Positions 45,450 through 56,059 of a DNA stretch of 64,000 bases are shown here, piece after piece. Each line of letters starts with the position of its first letter. The stretch's first letter is position 1. Source of the DNA: Pararge aegeria. Taxonomy: Eukaryota > Arthropoda > Insecta > Lepidoptera > Nymphalidae. A model generated the notes under the pieces. It searched no databases and was not told the DNA's origin. It saw only the letters and a program-made list of their open reading frames with translations. A program made the translations under genes and the position numbers. The stretch lies in contig NC_053193.1 in assembly GCF_905163445.1 (NCBI RefSeq), positions 6,138,001 to 6,202,000 on the forward strand, given 5' to 3'.

Positions 45450-45515
45450 ATTCTTCTACAAGTTAGCCATTGACTGCAATCTCACCTGGTGGCCAGTGAT
45501 AATGCAGTCTTTTTT
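45450..45515 (-). mobile_element. SINE-C 3' end, reversed
   Basis: TACAAGTTAGCCATTGACTG and CAATCTCACCTGGTGGCC are the reverse of the SINE-C end. Confidence 0.6.
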
Positions 45516-45534
45516 GTGTTTTTAATCTATGCAA

Positions 45535-45730
45535 TTAAATATTAAGGTGAAAGAAAAACATCGTGTGAAATCGTTCTCGAAAGGAGTATGAAGCCTGCCA
45601 AATGCTTGGCGGGCTTAGGCCCCTAAGCCTGTGCGGCTTAGGGGCCTAAGCCCGCCAAGCACGGTTTGGTGAGCGGAAAGAAGACCCGTGCCCACAAGTG
45701 GGCTGGTAATGGATTTGTCATAATAGTGAC
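45535..45730 (+). mobile_element. SINE-B 3' half containing a GC-rich hairpin
   Basis: GGTGAAAGAAAAACATCGTG starts the SINE-B middle, and GACCCGTGCCCACAAGTGGG plus CTGGTAATGGATTTG ends it. Between them the palindrome 45,603-45,661 replaces the expected sequence. Confidence 0.6.
45603..45661. repeat. perfect 27-bp GC-rich inverted repeat with 5-nt loop
   Basis: The arms 45,603-45,629 and 45,635-45,661 (GCTTGGCGGGCTTAGGCCCC and so on) pair exactly around TGTGC. It is strikingly GC-rich for this window. Confidence 0.95.
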
Positions 45731-46860
45731 AGTTTCATTATTACGTGCAGTAACTGGAGCCAATTCCGCAGTACATGCTCCGGAATTGGCTTACTTCTAG
45801 GCAACTCTGTAAACATAACTTAATTGGCAGTAGTCCTGTTTTTTGCCATGGATACAGTGAAAAAATAAGGTAGGTACTACTGTCCCCCTGTCGATTTAGT
45901 TTAAAGATACACATGCGTACGTAAATCTGAATAGAATATCCTTATTTTCCAGAATGTGGGTACTTTGGTCTTATAATTATTTGTGTTCCCCATGTACTAT
46001 CGTTTTTATCGTTCGCTGCATTCAACTTATTTATGCAAAAACATTTACAATTGAATAAAAAACAATGAAATTTAGTACTTACAAAAGCATTTTTATGTAA
46101 TTATTATAATTCACAAAACGTCTTGGAAAAATATTCAAATGAATTACTAGATAATAAGAAATAAAAATAAATTTAATACATGAATGTCAAAAATTATAAA
46201 GGTTTGTCCAGTCTAAGTGTTTCATAGTTCTTTAAGCCTTATTACAATTTTTGAAAGTGAAATCTTCCTCTTAATTTAAGCTTTTTGGTTGTTCTTGGTG
46301 TTTTTATTTTCCAACTATAATCATTTTAATACATGTCTGTCATATTGTTAATAATTATTAGTTTTTTTTTCATCAATCAAATAAAACAATCACATTAAAA
46401 TGGTTAGTATAAAAGCACCGAAAAAACCGCAGAGGTTTGTCCTCGGTGCCTATCTGCAACGATTACTATTATTAATAAAAAACCAGCTGTGGGAAAAACA
46501 TACTGTTACATTGTAGAACGATAGGAACTAAGTAAGCGTGTAAATTTTAATTTTTAATAGTAGTAAGTACCAAAATTAATGAATATAAACTATACTAGAT
46601 ACAAAAGAGTCAGCAAACTAACTTCGCTAAAAAGTATTCTTTGAGTTTACGCTTAAAGTTTTTAATAATTACATTTTTGTCAACATTGAAGGTAGTTCAT
46701 TCATGAAAGGTAATAAGTTATGTTTACATGTTCATTCATTTGCTTTTTTTCTTCACTTCACTGCTGCAATAAATTATACAGCAGTGATGTGAAAATACGG
46801 CAATAACAGGAGATCTCGCCATTCCTCAATGCGTCAGTGCTGCATACTTAATAATAATCA
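45731..46860. other. unassigned AT-rich stretch
   Basis: No gene or element ends are recognised. Short inverted motifs such as CCAATTCCGCA/GGAATTGG occur near 45,760. Confidence 0.5.
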
Positions 46861-46864
46861 AAAT

Positions 46865-47005
46865 TCATAATATTTTTTCTAGCAGGCCTACAGTATAAGC
46901 ACTTTTGAAACGTCAAGTATGTCTGTTTGTAGTGACTCTACCACCGGTTCGGATTCAGCAGATTCTACCGAGAAGAGCCAGCAAGAAATCCAGTAATTGC
47001 GCTTT
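46865..47005 (-). mobile_element. jockey/CR1-like LINE 3' end (copy 3), short
   Basis: Only the 3' UTR block is present (ACCACCGGTTCGGATTCAGC, GATTCTACCGAGAAGAGCC). It is severely 5'-truncated. Confidence 0.7.
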
Positions 47006-47438
47006 TTACAGGGTGAATTAATCATAAGACATAAGTCGGTATAAATAAAAATATCCTAGCCACTAGGATATTAACGATCCACACTAAGGGAAAGTAGGTA
47101 AATCTCTTTCACTATATTTGAGGGTATCTTACTAATTTACAACCTTACAACCTTACGCACTGAATGTAGCGGCCATTATTATTAGTCCCTACGGGGCAGA
47201 ACCAAACCTCAATTTGGATAATGGCCTGGGCCGACTAATGTCTGAATACGTCCTTAATGATTTATGAATAGGCAACGACGTTGACGTGAAGTCCTTTAAG
47301 GTTGAAGGCACATGGATTTAAAGGTGAACGGTGCTTTAAGTTTCGAGTTACAAAGCCGCAATTTCGTGCGTTTAAAATTTTTGTTTCTTTTAAACAAGAT
47401 AATTTCTCAGAGTAACTTATCAGCACTACTTATCCTTC

Positions 47439-47485
47439 TACACGTGTAACCGAATTATGAAATACATAATTCGGTTACACGTGTA
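47439..47485. repeat. perfect 21-bp inverted repeat with 5-nt loop
   Basis: The arms 47,439-47,459 and 47,465-47,485 (ACACGTGTAACCGAATTATG and partner) pair exactly around AAATA. The arm itself contains the palindrome ACACGTGT. Confidence 0.95.
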
Positions 47486-47594
47486 ATAAGTATATTTATT
47501 TCATAAGGAATCATCATATTTATTTTTCCAGACAAACGAATTCAAAACATTCTATGTGTTTACTTATGACAACCCTATTGAAGATAAAAGACCG

Positions 47595-47629
47595 ACACGC
47601 GCATAGTAACTACGCTACTATGCGCGTGT
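47595..47629. repeat. perfect 14-bp inverted repeat with 7-nt loop
   Basis: ACACGCGCATAGTA at 47,595-47,608 pairs with 47,616-47,629. It lies only 110 bp from the 47,439 hairpin. Confidence 0.95.
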
Positions 47630-48459
47630 ACGCTACGCGACGCGTATGTATAATAACTTTATTAGCTAGGTAAGTTACGGGACTCACTTGATTTTAATTG
47701 TGCATTTGTTGTTAGAGCTGTATTAGATTTCTTTCAGTTAAAACTGTTGCAGTGGTTTACTGAAAAACTATAAGGTTTTCACTTTAACAGCTAAGTCTCA
47801 GAGACAGTACATAATGTACCTCTAAAGCCTGTGAAGTAATATTTCGGTTTTCATGTAGACGTTGAATACTTACATAATCTTATGAAAATTGGTAACAAAG
47901 TAAGACCTCAGACCCTTAGTTCTTTTTGAAGCGCACGCAGAGATTTGCGTCTTCATTTACTTTGTCCCTTCAAAAATCTGTTTCAATATTTTTGATATTT
48001 TGTTTCAGAATTGTGATTCTTAGTACGGGTAGTAGAAATTCCAAATAAACTGTAATTTTAAAATAATACTGCTTTTAACTATGTTAATAAGCTCCTTTTA
48101 CTAGGTGAGATTGTACCAATTGACCATAAAGTAAAAACAAAAGGCAATAATTTAAATATAAAATAAAAATTAAGGTGATACAAATTAACCCAGACTTCAT
48201 AAAATAAAGTTAGAACTTGTATAATAATTTCGCTCTAGCGTTTCGTTCACGAAACCACTTCAGCCGAGCACTCTTCATCTAGTCGAATGTTGACCTAGCT
48301 CCTTTCGGAGTAATCCATTATCGAGGCAAACCTGAGAAAATATTGTTTCACAGAATCTTTCCCCGTTTACTAGGTTAGCTAATGTATACTCAGATCCATC
48401 CTACGAGTATTAGTACAAAGCTTAAGAGATTATTACTTTATATAAATAATAGAAGTTCC

Positions 48460-48668
48460 CTGCGGCTTCGCCCGCGTAATTTTGGCATTTTTTCAGAAAC
48501 AGTTTTTTATCTTACGTAATTTTTTTTTCAATGAAAAGTATACTTTATTATTTTTAATACCTCCAAGAATATGTATAAAAAGTTTCATGAAGATCGGTTC
48601 TGTAGTTTTCGCGTGAAAGCGTAACAAACAAACTTACGAGTACATTCACAGTTATAATATTATTAGGG
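48460..48668 (-). mobile_element. interspersed element related to 61,487-61,826
   Basis: In reverse it shares CCAAGAATATGTATAAAAAG, GATCGGTTCTGTAGTTTTCG and GTGAAAGCGTAACAAACAAA. The proximal end reads TGCGGCTTCGCCCGCG. Confidence 0.6.
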
Positions 48669-48888
48669 ATATTCGGGAACATGCTATAGGCAACAAAGAA
48701 CAGCATATAAGCTCTACATCCTTTTTTCCTACGATAGAAGAGGTATTTGCTCAGTAGTGGGACAATAAGAGACTAAGCATATTGACAATAATAATAATAG
48801 GATAAAGATAATGACTAAAGAATGATTATAAGCAAAACAATATCGCGTTGAGAGCCATAGTTAATAGATATAAACATGTTGTATGTAG

Positions 48889-49010
48889 GACTAAAGACAC
48901 GGCTTTACGCCTTACCATGAGTTCGAGAATATTGAACACTAAAGTCATGGCTTTCTGACTTACAATCAAATAAGACATGATTATTAAACACTGAAGGCAT
49001 GGCTGTACGG
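48889..49010 (+). repeat. degenerate tandem repeat, about 50-bp unit
   Basis: ACTAAAGACACGGCTTTACG (48,890), ACTAAAGTCATGGCTTTCTG (48,938) and ACTGAAGGCATGGCTGTACG (48,989) mark three units, with ATTGAAC/ATTAAAC preceding units two and three. Confidence 0.6.
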
Positions 49011-49212
49011 TTATATACCTTTACCTTTTCCCTATGGGAAAGAATGAAGAAAAAATAAACATGTGGCTACCCAACGTGACGTAGCATAAGGGACGGAAGA
49101 TAACTTGAAAAACAACCGACTTTCAATACACCAACCAACCACCAACTTTTATCCCCTATTTTAAGCAAAATATTTTATTACGACTTAGTTTTTTTTTATA
49201 GTTATAATTAAC

Positions 49213-49430
49213 GGAAAAAGCAAATGGCCCACCCGATGGTAAGTTGAAAACCATCGCCTATCAACTCTTCGCAAGGCATGTCAGGAACACGTCCTGCAAC
49301 GTGCCGCCCTGTGTCCATCAACCTGAGGCGTAGGTTCTAAGCCTCATGTTCCCGCACTTCAGAGCGGATCGCAGCATTACAACAATGTTGCTTAGCGGCA
49401 GAAATAAGAATGGTGATGGAAAGGCAGAAG
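49213..49430 (-). mobile_element. SINE-D copy
   Basis: ATGGCCCACCCGATGGTAAG, CGTCCTGCAACGTGCCGCCC and TGTCCATCAACCTGAGGCG are the reverse of SINE-D. The 5' end is degraded. Confidence 0.7.
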
Positions 49431-50399
49431 TTCTCCTTGCCTAAAAAGTAGCCTACATTACTCTCCTCCTAGCCTTATAAAAAAACAAACAAATCCATTT
49501 TCGCAATAATTATATCAGTAAGAATAGCAGGTTTAACTCTCGTGAAAAATCAACCAACAAGTCAAGGTCAAACGTAAAGCGGCAACGATAAAAAATACAA
49601 AATAATGAACCTAAATAAAATACAGCTCTTGTGGGTTCAAAGGAGGGTGAACAAACGTTAACGTTTAAAATCGAGCGGGGACTGCAATCAAACGATTTGC
49701 ACTTGGTTTGCACCAATCACGTAGAACTTTCCGATGGCTAAATTGTTATATACTGCAAATAGAAGTCACCGGAGCGAGAGAAAATGCTTCGGTAAAATTT
49801 CGACCGATTCAAAGTGAATTTTGCTTTGAAATTATTATATAAATTTAAAGCGTGATTTTAAAATATAACATTTTCAGATGTGACTAAGCTACTAGTTCAG
49901 TGGTTACCATGGTTCAAAGGCTGGGCTGAAATACTAAAGGGCGGACTAAATCCCACCCATTTTATATGCAGTGTACTATTTTCTGAAGGCACTAGTGTCA
50001 TGTCACTAGTTTCATAAAAAGTCAAAAGAAGTATGTATCTTACAATAGGCAGCTTTATCGCTAGAAAGTGATCTCTAACAGGCAACCTACCAGAGGGCAT
50101 GATATTTAAGAAATCGTGTCTTATTCTCTTAGTTAGCATAGAACCATGCCTACCAGATTAATAATATTTTTTTTCCGAGAAGAAGAAAAAGATACCTAAA
50201 GTTTTTGATTGTAGAAAGGTACTCTGTACATCTATAATTTAAGTTGTTGTTGTTGTAAACATGCAAAATGGAAATTTAATATTTACCTACCTAAGGAACT
50301 ATATTTTACCATTTTATGATTAAAATAAGACCTCACGTGACCTAATTTCGCAATAAATGATTGATGATAAAGCTAGAATCAGATTATTATAATAGTTAC
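49431..50399. other. unassigned stretch
   Basis: No gene is recognised. The minus-strand frames at 49,510-49,716 and 49,897-50,139 have no family resemblance. Confidence 0.5.
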
Positions 50400-51930
50400 A
50401 ACGAAGTTAAGCGTAGGCGCTATTACTCAGCCAAGGCCGTAAATCATAACGATAGAGGTTGCGCTGACGAGTGATGGGTGTGAAACACTGAATCTGACAA
50501 AACCACTTCGTCAGGTGTGGTTCGTCATCTAATCTTTTTGTGTTAAATCATTCGAACGTCGGTACAAACAATACTTTTTTTATTACTACCCTCACTTTAG
50601 TAGACACGGATGCCAAAGAAATTATCACCGATATTTTCACCGATTCAAAATTATTGAGGATGATAAATGTCCATGTGACGATTCAAACATACAGACTCTT
50701 GAGGACCTAGGAATTTCCCGCGATTTGCTCGCAAGAGATTTGAATATGTTATGCTCTGTGAAAATTCAAAGTTCCGTCACCATTTATCATTACCGGACTG
50801 CTAAAAAAGCAACAGGCACTCGAATCGTTTGATGCGCTGTCAAAATATATCATAATGCAGCTTAATAACACAAACCCTGGCGATTGCCGCTTATAGGAAT
50901 GCTTGCTTGCTTTAAATTTTTAATAATTATTATTCCTCTCTATAATATCAAATAAGTAGAGTAAGTATCAAATAGCGATAAAGGCATGTTTTGAAATTAA
51001 TCAATGTGTTACAGAATATACATTTCAGTCTATGGGGAATATTGTGGAACAACGAATACGAATAAAAAAACCCTTACTCTAGTTCATTCAATACCATAAA
51101 TCATGAAACGAAGTGTCAAGCTAAACATTGTTTTAGAAGTCTGCTAGTATAAAATCACTGCCAGATTGTTTAGGATAATATTTATTGACAACTGGCATAC
51201 ATACTCGTATAATAAACTTCGTAAATAAAACTAACAACAGTAGTCATTACACTCACTCTAGGGCAGCCAAAGCCATAAATCAAGTGAAATACTGTATCTA
51301 ACAAAAACATTCCATGGAATTTGATTAATCTTTCGGTGTTAACTCACTTATGTACATACTAGCTTTTGCCCGTGGCTTCACTTACGTTAAGTTCAATTTT
51401 TGATTTGGTAAATTTTAACTACAAAGGTTTCAAAAATGTCTTGCTGCTAATAGAAAAATAATAAATTTCTGAAAAATTAAAAAAAATCCTTTCTAAGCGG
51501 ATGCCTAGATTGTAATAACTATCTGTATGCAAAAATTCAGCCTGATCAGTCAAGTGATTTGAGCTGTGCGTTGATAGTCAGTCAGTCACCTTTGCCTTTT
51601 ATACATATATAGATAAGCAAAAATAATGTTTTCTCAAACTATCATTAATACTAATATAAAATACTCAAATAAAATCAATAGTCACCACACTCACGTTACT
51701 CGAAGCCAACCGTCCTTTGAGTAAAGAGTAAATATCAAGGGAACCACTCGACTGTATCTAACAAGAACATTCCGTCTGATAAGAAAATAATAATATTATC
51801 AGTTATTCGGTCATTAATATCAATAACTTTCTCAACTAACTCTTACAGCAATAGTCACCACACTCTCTCTAGGTCAGCCAAAGCCATAAATCAAGGTTCG
51901 CTAACGCCATTTATGGTCAAGTCTTGCGAA
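50400..51930 (+). repeat. local cluster of about five degenerate repeats
   Basis: Units at about 50,400-50,575, 51,070-51,125, 51,230-51,357, 51,674-51,820 and 51,845-51,910 share motifs like CACTCACTCTAGGGCAGCC, AAAGCCATAAATCAAG, ACTGTATCTAACAAAAACAT and TTTCGGTGTTAACTCA. The spacing is irregular (about 170-660 bp). I do not find the unit elsewhere in the window. Confidence 0.6.
51359..51613 (-). mobile_element. Helitron-like element, both ends visible
   Basis: On the minus strand it starts TCTATATATGTATAAAAGGC after an A and ends ACGGGCAAAAGCTAG before a T. It is 255 bp, non-coding and diverged. It lies within the local repeat cluster. Confidence 0.55.
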
Positions 51931-53015
51931 ATGTTGACCGTTTGGTACAAAATCACTTGTACGAATGCTATTTTTACGGATATACGTATCTACTTACTTT
52001 TTAAATGAAATCCACAGCAGTGTTGGTGGTGAAACAATTTCAACAGGTTCGTTTCGTTTTCTTTCATTTAACCGGTAAGGTATATTTTTGTTCACATCGA
52101 AACATTATAAGAATCTAAAATATAAGGAAATGAAGAGAATAGTTTTCGAGTAATGAAAGGAACTTAATTTCCACGTTCTGGTTCCTCAATTGTTTTAAAA
52201 CTTTCCACACTAATTAAGTTTCTGATAGAAATTTCCGCTTACTTTTGATGCAAAGTAAAAGTTATTTCTATTCAAACTAACTAAGAACTGAGTTAAAATT
52301 GGCTTAATGAACAATCTCTACTTGTTCCTGTTTTCTTGTGGTTTGCCTTTTTTCAGTAACATTATGTTCGATAGAATTTTATGGAACTTAATGGTTGAAC
52401 GCAAAAGCGCATTTGAGTGTATCTTCTTTATCTTCTTCACCTTATCCAACGTCATATTATGGGTTTAGTACAACATATTGTCTTCTGTCAAATTTAGAAC
52501 AGCTTGCTATGAAATTTGTTAATACTAGAGCAATCAGCAAAAGATAATGGTTGTTAATTAAACTTAACATTATTCCTGCCTTATCGACTATAGATTAAAA
52601 TTACGTAAATTAACAAAAAATCTTATTTTTCTAATTGAAAAACGGAATAATCTTATCGAATTAGTGTATTGTCATCGTACTCCAGTATATCTACAAAGTT
52701 TGAACGACTTCAGGCAATTTGAAGAGGGTCAAATTTAAGTTCAAAAGAGTCAGTTACAAACATACAAACAAACACGAAGCGTGTGAAAATTAGGTTACCT
52801 ACATTTTTTTTTGAGTGGCAAATCTATAGCCAGCGCCGAATATGTATTCAATTAAATAATAGTAAATTATATATTTTAACCTAAGCTTATACATGTTAAA
52901 CTTATTTAATATAAAATAATAACTAAATAAATTTTTAAGATTTACATGAGACATTTATTTATTTATTAGTTTTTCCAGGGAAACAAACAGTATTATTACA
53001 CATAAGACTAATGCC
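51931..53015. other. unassigned AT-rich stretch
   Basis: Mostly unassigned. 52,680-52,800 resembles the 3' region of an interspersed element (GTTACAAACATACAAACAAA). Confidence 0.45.
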
Positions 53016-53018
53016 GTA

Positions 53019-53385
53019 ACTAAAATTCAAAATTAATTTATTTCAGTAAGCCTAATATAAGCACTTTTGAAACGTCAAGTCTGTCTGTGTGTAGTGACTC
53101 TACCACCGGTTCGGAAGGCAGATTCTACCGAGAAGAAGCCGGCAAAAAACTCAGCAGTTGCTCTTTTCCAATATCAACAATTTACATTTTACATTTTAAA
53201 ATTCATTTTTCTATCTTGTGAGAGATGAAAGCGGAGCTGAATGCTTCCAAGCATGTCAGTCAGCCAAAATTAATTATAATTTCATTAATCTAATAATAGA
53301 ATCATATTATAAAAGCGTATACTCAATCCCAAATGACTTCTGTACCTTTCGCAGACAATATGCAGATGTCACTAAATTATGACCA
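53019..53385 (-). mobile_element. jockey/CR1-like LINE 3' end (copy 4)
   Basis: The 3' UTR block (CCACCGGTTCGGAAGGCAG, ACCGAGAAGAAGCCGGC) is followed in the plus reading by AAAGCGTATACTCAATCCC and GCAGATGTCACTAAATTATG, as in copy 2. There is a deletion between the two parts. Confidence 0.75.
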
Positions 53386-53389
53386 TTTC

Positions 53390-55875
53390 TTGTAAGTCGA
53401 CTGTTTATATCTGCTTTCTGTTTATATAGACTAACATGTTGTCTTATCACATAAACCAATGAAGTTTCCACAACTTAGTTATACATAAACGATAACATTA
53501 ATCACAATTCCTTAGGGATTAAGTACAAAGGGAAAATTATACAACAAAACTAAATAAAAAACAAAAATTTAACAGCTTAGAACACATATTTTGCCATAAT
53601 TATATTCCTACAAATGCCAATGTTGACGTTAAAAATGTCCGCCTCACAAGTCATGTTTGTAGACGCCTCTACGAATACTCAGGTATAAGCTTGCTTTTGA
53701 TGCAGTTCCGGGGTCAATTGAACTGCGTACTGCGCTCTTTGTGAGATAATACGATTAATGTTCATGGGAATTACTTTCTTTAATATGATCTGCATTCATG
53801 GAGAGTCCTAAGTCTCTCTCTCTCTATCGCTCCTACAGAAGAAACCTTGTCCAGAAGTGAGAAATAAATATATTGATAGCGATAATAAATGGGGATACAA
53901 GATAAAGAGACAGTTTGTGCTTCTTAAATTGTGTGATGTTTTATGAACGTACATAAAATTAGATAGTTTTGATATTTGAAATTACTGCATTTTATTGGAA
54001 GTGTCACAACAAGCGGCTTTTATATTTTATATTTAAAATTTAGGTTTTGCAAAGAATTTTGATCATAGTGTAGTTGAATCGGTATTGACCCAAAACTAAA
54101 TATTTTTTTGTATGATGAAAAATTAGAACAATTTCACTTGAGCTACTACCAAGCTTTGATATAATATAGTAAAAATGCAATATAGTTGTTTTAACATTTC
54201 ATCACTATGTCTCTTTCGTGTTAATAGAATAATTAAACTCGCAAATTAGATAGGTAGGTACAAAAGTAAATAAACACAAATAACAAATGAACCGTTCTAC
54301 ATCCCGCTCCCGAGTGAATAGCGGAAAAATCGATATTGCAAGTTTCAACAGGTTTCAGCATGGCGCTTTTACAAAAGCTATTTTACCCGAAATTATTATT
54401 ATACCTTACAGTGATACCTTATAACAATTTATATACCTGTAGTTTGCCTTGCGTGGTAAGGAAAATAATTAATCTTTTAGATACCTAAGCGTCGCATTAT
54501 CTTTTGGTATATAAATGTTTAACATGTAGAAACAACTTTTACCATGAATAATCGTATTTATATGAAACATCTAATGGCGCGCCTGGGAAGTGAAATCTAG
54601 TCGTCAAAGCACCACGGTACACGGCAAGACGTTCTCTTATGCCGTCATGCCACTGCTTGGATCAGTCAACTATGAAATATCACTTTGCTAACGACGAGCT
54701 CTGTCATCGGTTCAAAATTATTTACCCTTTTTGCAACACATTTTAACTACGCTATGCATGCTATCTAAATATAAAATTATGAAAACATAGGGGGTGTTTT
54801 CATAATTTTATATTTAGACACCATGGAGCTGGACATTCGAATATCAAATCCTCAACAAGAAAAACTAGTTAAGAACTCGTACCTATGTTTAATTTATTTC
54901 TCGGAGGATTTACGTTGATTTATCAGCAGTTTTTCTTCCACTTTTCCGCCTTGTCGGGCAATGAATAGGGCAGAAAAAATCAATTAGAACGATCGCTCCA
55001 TCTTTATTTTGTGACAATGCGGTTTTTTATATGTCCCGAGAAAGCACTGATAAAATTACGCTTTTTTATGGCAAATATGGGTTTGGATTTTGGTATCAAA
55101 TGAAAAATAATCTATCCCTAATGTTATTTAAAAAAGAGTAAAATTGGCAAATAAAGTTACGCAGTAGTTAGTAAATAGGCACCTATGTCTATTGTTAAGT
55201 AGTTAATATATCTATCAACATCCTCTGGAATTGTAAGAAGGTATTAGTGGCCATTTCTATTAACTCCGTCTACATTTCCCATTATAGTGGTTAAGGTATT
55301 AGACGAGCACACAAAGCAAATGTACAATGGTCTCTTGAGCTTGATGTAGGGTTTACTGGCAAACCACAATTTGTAGGTATACTAATGTTACCCACTTATA
55401 TTAATAAAATAAAATTAAACGTTTTATTTTTCTTTAAATAGTATCCGCGGACGCCTCCTAAACCACGTAATGGATTTTGATACGGTTTTCACCATCGTTT
55501 AATATTTATCAGTTTTCACATATGGCTATATATCTATAATAAAGCCTACTTCGGATTTCGGCAAGTAGAAAAAAAAATATTTTGCAAACAAGTCGCCCAA
55601 AATTAATTGGTATTGATAAAGATTTTATTATTTAGATTATAATGGCACGGATGAAGCTGCAAAAGTAATAAATCTGTGCTGCATCTATCGTTGCCCACAG
55701 TGGCGTGCATTACATACAAGCGATAAAGCGCTTCCTACCCTTAACATTTTATATAACTTTTACCGTAAGATTTCATCACGTACTGGATTTTTCAATTTTA
55801 AAGCATTTTTTACCTACCATGGGCCAAAATGCTAGTTACGTCATGTCTGAGAGTATGAGTGCGTATGTGCGTTAT
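53390..55875. other. unassigned AT-rich stretch
   Basis: No gene is recognised. It contains a short TC repeat (53,813-53,828) and the hairpin at 54,764. Confidence 0.5.
54764..54818. repeat. perfect 24-bp inverted repeat with 7-nt loop
   Basis: The arms 54,764-54,787 and 54,795-54,818 (CTAAATATAAAATTATGAAA and partner) pair exactly around TAGGGGG. Confidence 0.95.
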
Positions 55876-55879
55876 ATTT

Positions 55880-56055
55880 GATTGTATGGTGATGTTTAAC
55901 GAGAACTCTCTTATTTCCCGGGATAAAAGATAGCCCATGTTGTTTCCCATGTTAAAAGCTACATGCATGCCATATTTCATCCAAATCCGTTCAGCCGTTT
56001 TTGCGTGATTGAGTAACAAACATAACACTTTCACATGTATAATATTAGTAGGATA
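55880..56055 (-). mobile_element. Helitron-like or related element, fragment
   Basis: TCCCGGGATAAAAGATAGCC, AAATCCGTTCAGCCGTTTTT and CACATGTATAATATTAGTAG resemble, in reverse, the 5' part of the copies at 59,813 and 61,487. Confidence 0.5.
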
Positions 56056-56059
56056 GGAT

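Noticed and set aside
50400..51930. CRISPR-like spaced repeats
   Set aside because: The units are degenerate and irregularly spaced in a eukaryotic genome.
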